Positions 1-7,903 are shown, counted from the stretch's first letter. The stretch: DNA of 64,000 nt from XN24 sp035514535 (GCA_035514535.1 DATKAZ010000055.1:1-64000), one strand, 5' to 3'. Notes: generated by a model not told the origin, from the sequence alone. Numbers and translations: made by a program.

Positions 1-125
1 CCTGCCACGAGCGCGGCGATCTTCTGCGTGATGACACGCGTCTTGCCGCTGCCGGCGCCGGCGAGCACGAGGAGCGGGCCGGCCGTGTAACGGACGGCCT
101 CGAGCTGGGCGGGATTGAGGGACAT
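1..125 (-). CDS. rep: ATP-dependent DNA helicase Rep (5' end only, cut by window edge)
   Basis: Only the first 41 codons lie in the window; the gene runs leftward off the edge. The reading starts at an ATG at 125 and contains the Walker A motif AGAGSGKT at about residues 23-30, preceded by a LNPAQLEAV segment. This is the Q-motif and ATP-binding N-terminus of superfamily 1 UvrD/Rep helicases, which unwind DNA 3' to 5' and help forks pass obstacles. The LNP.Q..AV...GP.LVLAGAGSGKTRVIT.KIA pattern is closer to Rep than to UvrD, which has a longer N-terminus before the Walker A motif. It is transcribed divergently from the secreted-protein gene at 286. The rest of the protein cannot be judged from this window. 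Confidence 0.85.
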   Translation of the reverse strand, partial: MSLNPAQLEAVRYTAGPLLVLAGAGSGKTRVITQKIAALVA

Positions 126-184
126 CGACGCCTTGGAACGCAGCGTGGGGAGCGCGGACTATACCTGAGCGCCGGGAGGTTTCA

Positions 185-212
185 TTGACTTGCCGCGGGG
201 GAGGTCTACGCT
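185..212 (+). promoter_or_regulatory. Candidate sigma-70 promoter for the secreted-protein gene
   Basis: A -35-like TTGACT (185-190) and a -10-like TACGCT (207-212) are separated by 16 bases, about 70 bases upstream of the ATG at 286. The -35 match is good and the -10 match is weak. It is the best promoter-like pair in the divergent region between rep and this gene. Confidence 0.35.
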
Positions 213-285
213 GAAAGTCACGTTGTGCCCGCCTGCCGGGGCCAATGGGCCTTTAATAACAACCACGTCCAAGGAGAGAGTCCTC

Positions 286-1038
286 ATGAGATTCACGAAA
301 TGCATGGCGCTGGCCTTGCTCAGCGCCGCGGTCTTGTCATTGCCCGCGACGACGACGGCGCAGGAACCGACCAGTCATCTGCTGTCGATCTTCGAAATGC
401 ACGTCAAGGCTGGCCACAACGACCAGCTCAAGGCGGGGATCGCCGCATGGAAAGAATGCTACCTGGCGCAGAAGGGCGATCGCGCCTGGAATACCTGGCA
501 ACGCCAGCAGGGCCAGGGCAATGTCTATGTCGTCGCCTTCCGATTGAATAACTGGGCCGCCCTGGACACGCCCCACGAGCCCAGCCAGAAGTGCCAGAGT
601 ATCGTTGCGGAGAAGATCGGGCCCCACGTTCACACGAAAAGGGGCGCGAATTCGTACGCCAAGTTAATGCCGGAAATCAGCCGCAACACTCCGGTCAGCG
701 ACCTCGTCTGGGTCACGAACTTCAGGGCCGATGACAGCCGCCTGATGAGGCGCACGATCGAGCAGGTGGTCGGCGCGATGACGGAAGCCGAGGGCCAGCC
801 GCGTGGTTTCTGGTACGACGTGCAGGGTGGGGGCCCGGACAGTGCCGATTACTTCGTCGTGACGCCGTTCGAGAACTTTGCCGCGCTGGACGACACCCGC
901 ACGGGAGTCTGGGAAGTCGTCGGCAAGGCGCGCGGCGAGCCAGAAGCAGAGCGCTTCCGCGCCGATTTCCGGACGTCCCTGGACGACAGCTGGTCGTACC
1001 TGTACAAGCGGGTGCCCGAGCTGAGCCACAACCCCTGA
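286..1038 (+). CDS. Secreted protein of unknown function with a probable internal duplication
   Basis: I do not recognise the family with certainty. The start at 286 is chosen because AAGGAGAGAG lies five bases upstream; the open frame extends further upstream, but without a comparable ribosome site. The 250-residue product begins with a clear Sec signal peptide (residues 1-24, cleavage after TTTAQ or nearby), so it should be periplasmic or secreted. The mature part shows two similar halves: each begins with a short hydrophobic beta strand (LLSIFEMHVKAG; LVWVTNFRAD) followed by a helix with many charged residues, and each ends with an aromatic segment. This resembles a tandem dimeric alpha/beta-barrel (EthD/ABM-like) arrangement, but that is an inference. 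It stands alone, with a terminator just downstream. Confidence 0.7.
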   Translation: MRFTKCMALALLSAAVLSLPATTTAQEPTSHLLSIFEMHVKAGHNDQLKAGIAAWKECYLAQKGDRAWNTWQRQQGQGNVYVVAFRLNNWAALDTPHEPSQKCQSIVAEKIGPHVHTKRGANSYAKLMPEISRNTPVSDLVWVTNFRADDSRLMRRTIEQVVGAMTEAEGQPRGFWYDVQGGGPDSADYFVVTPFENFAALDDTRTGVWEVVGKARGEPEAERFRADFRTSLDDSWSYLYKRVPELSHNP

Positions 1039-1054
1039 CACGCTGATGCCAAGC

Positions 1055-1082
1055 GCCCGGAGCAACCTGCTCCGGGCCTTTC
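1055..1082 (+). terminator. Intrinsic terminator after the secreted-protein gene
   Basis: A perfect stem of about 10 base pairs (GCCCGGAGCA pairing with TGCTCCGGGC) around an ACC loop is followed by CTTTCT. It lies 17 bases past the stop codon at 1038. The T-tract is short, but the stem is strong and GC-rich. Confidence 0.7.
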
Positions 1083-1238
1083 TGCCCCTGCTGCCGGACA
1101 TCCAGGTCATCAGCATCCCGCCGGCGCTGGCCGTGGGCGCTGACTACGGGCTCATCGTCGCTCAAGTACCGGGGGTGGCGTGGAACTGTGATCTTGGACA
1201 CGCCTCAGTGCGAGACTCATCACTAATCTGCTCATGTC

Positions 1239-2297
1239 ATGAAGCCGAGCTCCCTCCATATCGGCACATTGGCCAGGCGAGCCTTGGCCATCACCGCCTT
1301 GCTCACGGTCGCGGGATGCGCGGGCCCGCGGCCGGCGCCGGTCGAAGACATGCCACCCACGATGGAGACCGAAACCATCCCGCTCGAGGACGAGGCATCA
1401 CCTGCCCCGCCCGTAGCCGCGCCGCAGATTCCGGACCGCGTCCCCGAGCCGTCTCCACACGAGGTCGTCGTCCTGTTCGCGAACGACGTTCCGGGCCACA
1501 CGGATGTCGCAGCGCAGATTGCCGCGTTGCTGCCGGACGACGCCTACCGGGTCAGCCTGGTCGATATCCGCGCGGCCGACAGCGCGACTGCCGTCGAGGC
1601 ACTGCAAGACCGCGCGGAGCTCGTGACAGTCGCGGTTGGTCTAAGTGCGGTCGAGTTCGCACGTGCTCGACTCGGCGAGCGGCCGATCGTCTTCTGCCAG
1701 GTCTTCAACTATCGGGACCTGCTCCGCGGCAACGAGTCGATCTGGGGCGTCCATTCCATTCCGCCCCTGGCCTTGCAGCTGCAGGCCTGGCAATCCGTCG
1801 ATCCATCCCTGCGCCGCGTCGGGCTGATCGTCGGCAACGCACACACGCAGTGGCTCGACGATGCCCGCGAGGCCGCGACCCGCGCCGGCATCGAGATACG
1901 TACCGAAGTCTCGGCTTCTGATCGCGAGACGCTCTACCTGTTCAAGCGACTCGCGCCGCAAATCGACGGCTTCTGGCTGTTGCCGGACAATACGATCTTG
2001 AGCCCGGCCGTACTCGAACAGATGCTGCGATATGCCCTGTCGCACAACGTCAGCGTACTGGTCTTCAACGAGAACCTGCTCGACTGGGGTGCATTGATGA
2101 GTGCAAGTGGCACACCAACCAACATCGCGCAAGGCGTGCGCGACGTCGTGGCACGCGTCGTCACTGGTCGAACCGAAGGCTTGCCGGCCATGACGCCGTT
2201 GTCGGAAGTTTCCCTCCAGGTCAACGCGGGCGTCGCGAGACGGCTCGGCAAGCAAGCCCTGCCCGACTCATCGTGGGTGGTGCGTGAGCCTGACTGA
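1239..2297 (+). CDS. ABC-type substrate-binding-like lipoprotein, likely sensor partner of the adjacent GGDEF-EAL protein
   Basis: The 352-residue product has a lipoprotein signal: a hydrophobic stretch ending in LLTVAGC with the acylated cysteine at residue 27. After a Pro/Glu-rich linker, the body (from about residue 75) has the alternating alpha/beta pattern of the ABC_sub_bind family of periplasmic binding proteins (VVVLFANDVPGHTDVAAQI, then LRRVGLIVGNAHTQW, then SHNVSVLVFNENLL). No ABC permease or ATPase gene lies nearby. Instead the gene overlaps the next gene, a membrane diguanylate cyclase/phosphodiesterase, by 14 bases, so the two are translationally coupled. I infer that it senses a periplasmic ligand and passes the signal to that partner. 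The ligand is unknown. No strong ribosome site precedes the ATG. Confidence 0.8.
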   Translation: MKPSSLHIGTLARRALAITALLTVAGCAGPRPAPVEDMPPTMETETIPLEDEASPAPPVAAPQIPDRVPEPSPHEVVVLFANDVPGHTDVAAQIAALLPDDAYRVSLVDIRAADSATAVEALQDRAELVTVAVGLSAVEFARARLGERPIVFCQVFNYRDLLRGNESIWGVHSIPPLALQLQAWQSVDPSLRRVGLIVGNAHTQWLDDAREAATRAGIEIRTEVSASDRETLYLFKRLAPQIDGFWLLPDNTILSPAVLEQMLRYALSHNVSVLVFNENLLDWGALMSASGTPTNIAQGVRDVVARVVTGRTEGLPAMTPLSEVSLQVNAGVARRLGKQALPDSSWVVREPD

Positions 2298-4443
2298 GAC
2301 ATTGGCGCCCGCGCCCGCGCCCGCGCGCGGCGGCCGCAGCCTCGTCACCGAGGTGCTGACGGCGCAGCTCGCGATGACGGCGCTGGTCGGCATCATGGCG
2401 TTCGGCGGCCTTGTCTGGACGTCGGGCTCGGTGATTCGCAACAACCTGTCGCACTGGGCCGTGCAATGGGCGGCCGAACTCGACGAGCTCGGAGCGCCGT
2501 TCTACCTTAGCAATCGGGACGATGCCATCCTTGGGATCGAGCGGTTCGTCGCAAAGTTTCCGGAGATCGAGCGGGTCTCGTGGTATCGGCCGGACGGCAT
2601 GGCGCTGATGTCGCTCGACAAGTCCGGAATTCTGCCGGCCGGCGACTACACGCCGCTCGACGGTTCGGTCATCGCCGACCTCGCCGCCAAGGTGGGAGCA
2701 AGCCCTCCGTACCTGTTGACCGAGGACGTCGAGGCCGGGCGGCGCTTCCGCCTGACCGGGCCGATATGGACTGAATCGCTGACCGGGGACGGACTGTTCG
2801 CGTTCGATGGCGCCGGCGCAGAAACGTCGGTCGAACTGCTCGGCTTTGTCAGCATGGAGCTCGACTATTCTGCCTACCAGCTTGCATTTCTGTCGCGCCT
2901 GGCGCTTGCGGGCGTCGTACTGTCGTTGTTGCTTGCGGCATCATGGTGGGGCGGCCGATCATTCCTGAAGCGTGCCCTTGCACCGCTGTCGGAGCTGCAG
3001 GCCCCCCTGAAGCAGCTTGCCGTGGGAAACATGGACGTCGTCCTGCCGCGCTCCGGCCACCGGGAACTCCAGGCGATCGTGACGGTGCTCGGTGACACGG
3101 TGGATTCGCTGCGCAAGCGCGAAAGTCACCTGCGCCACCTGGCCGATCACGATCCGCTGACTGGCCTGTTCAACCGCCATCGCTTCATCGCGGAACTCGA
3201 AGCAGAGATCGAGTGCTGCGCTGCCAGGCAGCGCAATAGCGCGTTGTTCTTCATCGATCTCGACCAGTTCAAGTATGTAAACGACACCTGCGGTCATTCC
3301 GCCGGCGATCAGTTGCTGAGGTCGGCTGCGCGGCAGATTCGCCTGGCCGTGCGCAGCGACGATGTCGTCGCCCGCTTCGGTGGCGACGAGTTCGTCGTGC
3401 TGTTGAAGGACCTCACGCGCTGGGAAGCAAAAATCGTCGCTGCACAGGTGTTGGACGTGATGCGCAGCGTTTCGCACACGGAACAGGATCATGTTTTTCA
3501 CCTGCAATGCAGCATCGGCATTGCGGCGATCGGCTGCAACCGCGCCAGCACCAAGGAGTTGATCGCGCGCGCCGACATCGCCTGTCAGACGGCAAAATTT
3601 CAGGGGCGCAACCGGGCCGAACTCTACAGTGTCGCAAGCAAGCAGAGCGAACAGATGGAGAGCGACGTTCGCTGGATGCGTAGTATCCGCGATGCGCTCG
3701 GCGCAGATTCTTTCGTTCTTCATTACCAGCCGTTGCTGCACATACCGAGCGGGGAAGTATCGAACTACGAGGCCTTGCTCAGGCTCGAGACCGAGAGTGG
3801 TCTCGTCGGACCGCAAGCCTTCCTGCCAGCAGCGGTCCGATTCGGGCTGATGGCCGACATCGACTTGTGGGTTCTCGAACGGGCCGTGCGCGCGCTCGCA
3901 GAGTTCGGCGCGACGGAACCAGCGTTGCGCCTGTCGATCAATATTTCGAGCTTCACCTTTGAGCAGGACGGACTCGCAGCTCGCGTGCGTGCGCTGTTGC
4001 GCGAGCACTCCGTGGCAGGAGACCGCATCGTGCTCGAGATCACCGAGCAGCTTGCGGTGCGGTTCGCGACCAAGACCGATCGGCAGATCGCGATGCTGCG
4101 CGATCTCGGCTGCCGGCTCGCGATTGACGACTTCGGAACGGGCTACAGCTCATTCAGCCACCTGAAGCGACTTCCGGTCGACTACCTGAAAATCGACGGC
4201 TCTTTCGTCAGGAAACTGGCTCGCAACACAATCGACCAGACCGTGGTCCGCATGATCGGCGAGGTCGCGAGAGCGGCCGGCATGACGACCGTCGCCGAGT
4301 ACGTGCAGAACGCCGCGACCCTGAAGCTGCTCGCGAAGTACGGCATCGATTACGCACAGGGCTTCTACATCGGTCGTCCCATGGCACAGCCCGAGCACCC
4401 GGGCCTCGCGCAGTCGTCAGGCGCGAATGCGCGACCGGCCTGA
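2284..4443 (+). CDS. Membrane GGDEF-EAL protein (cyclic di-GMP synthesis/degradation)
   Basis: The 719-residue protein starts at a GTG inside the preceding gene. It has a transmembrane segment at about residues 25-48, a periplasmic sensor region of about 150 residues, a second transmembrane segment near 205-225, a HAMP-like linker, a GGDEF domain and an EAL domain. The cyclase signature GGDEF is intact at about residues 366-370, with an RSDD product-inhibition site five residues before it. The phosphodiesterase signature EAL is intact near 496 (YEALLRLE), and DDFGTGYSSF and the KIDGSFV segment are present. Both activities therefore look possible; which dominates cannot be told from sequence. 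The overlap with a substrate-binding-like lipoprotein suggests a two-gene receptor unit. YajQ, a reported cyclic di-GMP binder, is encoded at 43217. Confidence 0.92.
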   Translation: MSLTETLAPAPAPARGGRSLVTEVLTAQLAMTALVGIMAFGGLVWTSGSVIRNNLSHWAVQWAAELDELGAPFYLSNRDDAILGIERFVAKFPEIERVSWYRPDGMALMSLDKSGILPAGDYTPLDGSVIADLAAKVGASPPYLLTEDVEAGRRFRLTGPIWTESLTGDGLFAFDGAGAETSVELLGFVSMELDYSAYQLAFLSRLALAGVVLSLLLAASWWGGRSFLKRALAPLSELQAPLKQLAVGNMDVVLPRSGHRELQAIVTVLGDTVDSLRKRESHLRHLADHDPLTGLFNRHRFIAELEAEIECCAARQRNSALFFIDLDQFKYVNDTCGHSAGDQLLRSAARQIRLAVRSDDVVARFGGDEFVVLLKDLTRWEAKIVAAQVLDVMRSVSHTEQDHVFHLQCSIGIAAIGCNRASTKELIARADIACQTAKFQGRNRAELYSVASKQSEQMESDVRWMRSIRDALGADSFVLHYQPLLHIPSGEVSNYEALLRLETESGLVGPQAFLPAAVRFGLMADIDLWVLERAVRALAEFGATEPALRLSINISSFTFEQDGLAARVRALLREHSVAGDRIVLEITEQLAVRFATKTDRQIAMLRDLGCRLAIDDFGTGYSSFSHLKRLPVDYLKIDGSFVRKLARNTIDQTVVRMIGEVARAAGMTTVAEYVQNAATLKLLAKYGIDYAQGFYIGRPMAQPEHPGLAQSSGANARPA

Positions 4444-4487
4444 GGCGCGCCCCTGAGTCTGAACCCGGGCGGCACTACACTGCCACC

Positions 4488-5990
4488 TCACCGGTCACCC
4501 GGAATTCCGCGACACGCCAACGCCTCGGCCAGGTGCTTCACCTCGATCGCCGCGCAGCAGTCGGCATCCGCGATCGTGCGCGCCACCCGCCGCACGCGCG
4601 TCTGCGCGCGCGCCGACAGCCCGAGGCGCTCCGCCGAGCGTGCCAGCAATACCCTCTCGGCCGGTCCCAGCACGCAGTTGCGGTCCAGCGCCCGGCCCTC
4701 CAGCAGGGCATTCAGGCAGCCCTGTCGTTGCAGGCTGACGCGACGGATCGCCAGCACCCGTTCACGCACCGCAGCCGAAGCCTCGCCCGGCGGGCCGAGC
4801 AGGTCCTGCGATGCGGGCCGCGGCATTTCCACCACCAGGTCGATGCGATCCAGCAGCGGCCCGGAAATCCGTGCCCGGTAGCGCAGCACCACGTCGGCGC
4901 TGCAGCGGCATCTCCCCTTGGAGTCGCCGAGGTAACCGCAGGGACAGGGGTTCATGGCCGCCACCAGCATGAAGCGCGCCGGGAAGGTGCGCTGGGCCGC
5001 CGCCCGGCTGACCGTGAGTTCGCCGTCCTCGAGCGGCTGGCGGAGCGACTCGAGGGCCGGCCGGCCGAACTCCGGCAGTTCGTCGAGGAACAGCACGCCG
5101 TGATGCGCAAGCGTTACCTCGCCCGGTCGCGGGTTCGAGCCGCCGCCGGTCAGCGCCACCGACGAGGCCGAGTGGTGCGGCGCTCGGAATGGCCGCCGGC
5201 CCCAGTCTCCGGCGTTGAATCTTCGCCCGGCCGCCGAGGCGATTGCGGCGACTTCCAGCGCGGCCTCGGCGTCGAGCGGCGGCAACAGGTCGGGAAGGCG
5301 CCGTGCGAGCATGGTCTTGCCGGTACCCGGGGGACCGATAAGCAGGAGGTTGTGACCGCCCGCGGCTGCGAGCTCGAGCAGCCGTCGGCCCCGCAGCTGC
5401 CCGCGAACCTCGGCGAGGTCCTGCCGGAACGTGTCGTCGGATTCCGGCCGCGGCGGCGTCACGGCCACGGCGAGGGGACGCCGGCCCTGCACATGGCTGG
5501 CCACCGACAGCAGGTGATCTGCCTTGCGTACCTCGCCCTCCCCGGCCAGCGCGGCCTCGTCCGCACAACCTGCGGGGACCACCAGGGCACGCCCCGCGCG
5601 CGCGGCGGCGATGGCCGCACACAGCGACGCACTGATCGGCCGCAGGTCGCCGCTGAGTGACAACTCGCCGACGAACTCGGTGACCTTGAGGCCGCGCTGC
5701 GGCAGCTGCCCGGAGGCGACCAGCACGCCGAGCGCGATCGGCAGGTCGAAACGCCCGCCCTCCTTCGGCAGGTCGGCGGGAGCGAGATTGACGATCACCT
5801 TGCCGTTCGGGAAATCGAAGCCGCAGGTGAGGAGCGCGGCGCGCACCCGGTCGCGACTCTCGCGCACGGCCGTGGCCGGGAGGCCGACCAGCGAGAAGCC
5901 CGGCAGGCCGCCGCCGACATACGCCTCGACGGACACCGGCAACGCCTCGAGGCCGCATTGCGCGCGACTGAGCACCTTCGCCAGGGCCAT
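4488..5990 (-). CDS. comM: YifB/ComM family AAA ATPase
   Basis: The 500-residue protein begins MALAKVLSRAQ, the typical start of the family. It has the N-terminal ChlI-like domain (about residues 20-140), a Walker A motif GPPGTGKT near residue 214, a Walker B segment VLFLDELPEF, a cysteine cluster (CPCGYLGDSKGRCRC) and the C-terminal Mg_chelatase-type helical domain ending in EVKHLAEALACR. In other gammaproteobacteria ComM is a hexameric helicase that promotes branch migration of incoming DNA during natural transformation. Full length matches the family. It is convergent with the GGDEF-EAL gene, 44 bases away. Upstream of its start (5991-6083) I see nothing before the repeat element at 6084. 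Confidence 0.93.
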   Translation of the reverse strand: MALAKVLSRAQCGLEALPVSVEAYVGGGLPGFSLVGLPATAVRESRDRVRAALLTCGFDFPNGKVIVNLAPADLPKEGGRFDLPIALGVLVASGQLPQRGLKVTEFVGELSLSGDLRPISASLCAAIAAARAGRALVVPAGCADEAALAGEGEVRKADHLLSVASHVQGRRPLAVAVTPPRPESDDTFRQDLAEVRGQLRGRRLLELAAAGGHNLLLIGPPGTGKTMLARRLPDLLPPLDAEAALEVAAIASAAGRRFNAGDWGRRPFRAPHHSASSVALTGGGSNPRPGEVTLAHHGVLFLDELPEFGRPALESLRQPLEDGELTVSRAAAQRTFPARFMLVAAMNPCPCGYLGDSKGRCRCSADVVLRYRARISGPLLDRIDLVVEMPRPASQDLLGPPGEASAAVRERVLAIRRVSLQRQGCLNALLEGRALDRNCVLGPAERVLLARSAERLGLSARAQTRVRRVARTIADADCCAAIEVKHLAEALACRGIPGDR

Positions 5991-6150
5991 CCCGATTCTC
6001 CGCTGGGATCGGCGCCATCATGGCGGCGCGGCGCGGAGCCGAGGAATGCCGCCAATCCAGCGATGACGTCTTGAAACTGAATAGGGGACACTGCTCGGGG
6101 ACACTGCTTTCAAGCTGTGTCCCCTTATTCACCTATCCGCGGCCGGTCCG

Positions 6151-6226
6151 CGGGACCGCACCGTCACATGCTCGCCGCGCTTGGAAATCTTATGCCGCGC
6201 CGCGAGCATGTGACGTTCCGGTCCCG
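6151..6226. repeat. Inner palindromic unit 1 of the nested element
   Basis: This 76-base unit has arms beginning CGGGACCG and continuing through GTCACATGCTCGC, closing around a loop with AAATCTTATGCC. The arms pair over most of about 29 bases with a few mismatches. It is the inverted counterpart of the unit at 6333-6409. Confidence 0.8.
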
Positions 6227-6332
6227 CTACGCGGTCGATGAGGTTGACGCCTTCGGGCGGCTCCGCAGTAACGCGGCGGCGGACTTGCAGAAGCAGTCGC
6301 CCCGGGGGGGGCTGCCCTGGTCGGTGGCGCAG

Positions 6333-6409
6333 CGGGATCGGGACGTCACAGGCCCGCTGAGGGAGATAAGACTTCACGAGTGAAGCGGGCCTGTGAGGGC
6401 GCGGTCCCG
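6333..6409. repeat. Inner palindromic unit 2 of the nested element
   Basis: This 77-base unit has arms with GTCACAGGCCCGCT pairing with AGCGGGCCTGTGAGG. Read on the minus strand it lines up with the unit at 6151-6226 over its whole length, including the outer CGGGACCGC and the TCTTAT loop segment. Two such units in opposite orientation resemble a REPIN (paired REP) arrangement. Confidence 0.8.
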
Positions 6410-6475
6410 CGGTCCTGCTCAAATCAATAAGGGGACACAGCTTGAAAGCAGTGTCCCCGAGCAGTGTCCCGGCAG

Positions 6476-6724
6476 CTACTCCGGGCGGTTCTCGAGTTCC
6501 TTGAGCCGCGCCTCGAGAGCCGCGAGTTTTTCGCGCGTGCGCCTGAGCACGGCCGTCTGCACGTCGAATTCCTCCCGGGTCACGAGGTCGAGCCGCGACA
6601 GCCCCGCCTGCAGGACCGCGCGAAAGTTCTGCTCGGCATCGGCCTGCAGCGCCTTAAGGCCACCTGGCAGCGCCTCCGCAAGTCGCCGGGCGAGCTCATC
6701 TATGTTCGGGGGCCTGGGGTCCAT
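6476..6724 (-). CDS. ubiK: Ubiquinone biosynthesis accessory factor UbiK (BMFP domain)
   Basis: The start at 6724 gives an 82-residue protein that opens with PNIDELARRLAEALP and ends in a coiled coil (REKLAALEARLKELE), the length and layout of the UbiK/YqiC family. A longer open frame reaches 6862, but its extra N-terminus is rich in residues atypical of the family. In E. coli UbiK works with UbiJ in the cytosolic Ubi complex to support aerobic ubiquinone synthesis. UbiJ, UbiB and UbiE are encoded at 28667-31649, so the pathway is spread over this window. Its stop codon abuts the palindromic element, and its 5' side faces the torF-glnK-amtB promoter. Confidence 0.88.
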   Translation of the reverse strand: MDPRPPNIDELARRLAEALPGGLKALQADAEQNFRAVLQAGLSRLDLVTREEFDVQTAVLRRTREKLAALEARLKELENRPE

Positions 6725-6770
6725 CGGCGTTCCTCGCGCCCCGCAATGGGGCATAGCGTGATGCTGCTGC

Positions 6771-6785
6771 GCACCATCGCGGTGC
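6771..6785 (+). promoter_or_regulatory. NtrC binding site (GCACC-N5-GGTGC)
   Basis: The sequence GCACCATCGCGGTGC is a perfect inverted repeat with the NtrC spacing seen at E. coli glnA (GCACC, five bases, GGTGC). Its centre lies about 60 bases upstream of the -24 element of the sigma-54 promoter at 6838, a suitable place for an enhancer site. Together they indicate activation by phosphorylated NtrC under nitrogen limitation. Confidence 0.75.
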
Positions 6786-6837
6786 GTTTCCGTGTTTCCC
6801 GGGGCGCTTGTCGCTTGATCAGCGAGCCTGTCGCGGC

Positions 6838-6853
6838 TGGCACGCATCGTGCA
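6838..6853 (+). promoter_or_regulatory. Sigma-54 (RpoN) promoter of torF-glnK-amtB
   Basis: TGGCACGCATCGTGCA matches the consensus TGGCACG-N4-TTGCW at all but one base, and the essential GG (-24) and GC (-12) pairs have exact spacing. Transcription should start near 6864, about 50 bases before the torF ATG at 6915. The genes downstream encode PII and an ammonium channel, classic targets of NtrC and sigma-54. Confidence 0.8.
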
Positions 6854-6914
6854 GTGCATCAAGCGCCTGGGCAGTCACCGCCCGGGTCACACAACGCACC
6901 AAGAGGATTGAACC

Positions 6915-7544
6915 ATGGGTCCCCCCCGCTACCTGCCCGTCGCCCTTGCTCTCGCGATCAGCCAGACGGCCCTGGCCGGCGATTTTAGCGCGAACGCCGG
7001 CATGATGTCCGACTACATCTTTCGCGGCATCAAGCAGAACACGTCGGCAGCCGCCTTTGCCGGCCTGGACTACGAACAAGCCGGTTTCTATGTCGGTACC
7101 TGGGGTGCCGAGGTCGGCCAGGGCATCGAGTACGACCTCTATGCGGGCTACGAGGGCAGCGTCGGGGATTTCAGCTACGGCCTCGGCTACACGGGCTACT
7201 TCTACACCGACGACTTCGACGACACCTACCACGAGATCAACCTGACGGCGGGCTACGGCCTGTTCAGCCTGGAGTACTCGCAGGGCAGGTACGACAACTT
7301 CGACGGCCCGACGCTCGATTACGGTTTCGTCGCGGGCACGCTCGAGTACGAGGGCTTCTACGTGACCTACGGCACGTTCACCCAGGACTTCGAGGGTGAC
7401 TACGTGGAGGCGGGTTATGGTACCGAGGTCTCCGGTTTCGACCTCGGCATCGCGGCCGTGCTCAGCGACAGCGACCTGTCGGGCACCGGGTCCAGCGAGA
7501 CCGCGCTGGTGTTCACCATCGGCAAGACCTTCGACCTGCGGTGA
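6915..7544 (+). CDS. torF: TorF-family putative outer-membrane porin
   Basis: The 209-residue product has a signal peptide (residues 1-21, ending QTALAG) followed by repeated short beta strands rich in Tyr, Gly, Phe and Asp, for example GMMSDYIFRGI near the N-terminus and a final strand ETALVFTIGKTFDLR ending close to an aromatic-type outer membrane signature. This is the pattern of the TorF/Gcw_chp porin family, often found upstream of PII and amtB genes. It is the first gene of the operon driven by the NtrC/sigma-54 promoter, so it may let ammonium or another nitrogen source through the outer membrane; that role is inferred from context. Its stop codon lies 6 bases before the glnK ATG. Confidence 0.82.
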   Translation: MGPPRYLPVALALAISQTALAGDFSANAGMMSDYIFRGIKQNTSAAAFAGLDYEQAGFYVGTWGAEVGQGIEYDLYAGYEGSVGDFSYGLGYTGYFYTDDFDDTYHEINLTAGYGLFSLEYSQGRYDNFDGPTLDYGFVAGTLEYEGFYVTYGTFTQDFEGDYVEAGYGTEVSGFDLGIAAVLSDSDLSGTGSSETALVFTIGKTFDLR

Positions 7545-7549
7545 GCGGC

Positions 7550-7888
7550 ATGAAACTCGTCACCGCAATCATCAAGCCGTTCAAGCTCGACGACGTCCGC
7601 CAGGCGCTAGCCGACGTCGGCGTCAAGGGCGTCACCGTCACCGAGGTCAAGGGGTTCGGCAGGCAGCGCGGGCACACGGAACTCTACCGCGGCGCCGAGT
7701 ACGTCGTGGACTTCCTGCCCAAGATGAAGGTCGAGGTCGCGATCGACGACGACCTGCTCGAGCAGGTCGTCGAGGTGATCAGCAACACGGCCCGCACGGG
7801 AAAAATCGGCGACGGCAAGATCTTCATCATGCCGCTGGAACAGGTGATCCGGATTCGCACGGGCGAAACCGGCCCTGAAGCCGTCTGA
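7550..7888 (+). CDS. glnK: PII nitrogen regulatory protein GlnK (first copy)
   Basis: The ATG at 7550 gives the canonical 112-residue PII protein beginning MKLVTAIIKPFKLDD. A GTG at 7541 in the same frame is also possible but would add an unusual extension. The T-loop sequence GHTELYRGAEY places the uridylylated tyrosine at residue 51, and the C-terminal signature TGKIGDGKIFIMPLE.VIRIRTGE is complete. PII trimers bind ATP, ADP and 2-oxoglutarate and report nitrogen status. GlnK normally docks on AmtB and blocks it when ammonium is plentiful, and amtB starts 15 bases downstream. The operon should be under NtrC/sigma-54 control. A second PII gene lies on the other side of amtB. Confidence 0.95.
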   Translation: MKLVTAIIKPFKLDDVRQALADVGVKGVTVTEVKGFGRQRGHTELYRGAEYVVDFLPKMKVEVAIDDDLLEQVVEVISNTARTGKIGDGKIFIMPLEQVIRIRTGETGPEAV

Positions 7889-7903
7889 GCAAGGGAGGAG
7901 AAC

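Larger units (their letters stand above)
6084..6470. repeat. Nested palindromic repeat element (MITE/REPIN-like) between comM and ubiK
   Basis: A 45-base perfect inverted repeat bounds the element: 6084-6129 on the left and 6426-6470 on the right. Each arm contains GGGGACACTGCT direct repeats and itself folds as GGGGACAC ... GTGTCCCC. Inside lie two long imperfect palindromes, each about 76 bases, at 6151-6226 and 6333-6409. These two are inverted copies of one another: read in the same direction both begin CGGGACCGC and include TCACA, AxTCTTAT and TGTGACGT. No believable gene lies in the element. It ends 6 bases after the ubiK stop codon and carries no transposase, so any movement would need help in trans, for example from a REP-associated tyrosine transposase elsewhere. 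It accounts for most of the 485-base gene-free stretch 5991-6475. Confidence 0.9.

Noticed and set aside
6117..6422. Short open frames on both strands inside the palindromic element
   Set aside because: They follow the palindromes, have no ribosome site and no protein-like composition.
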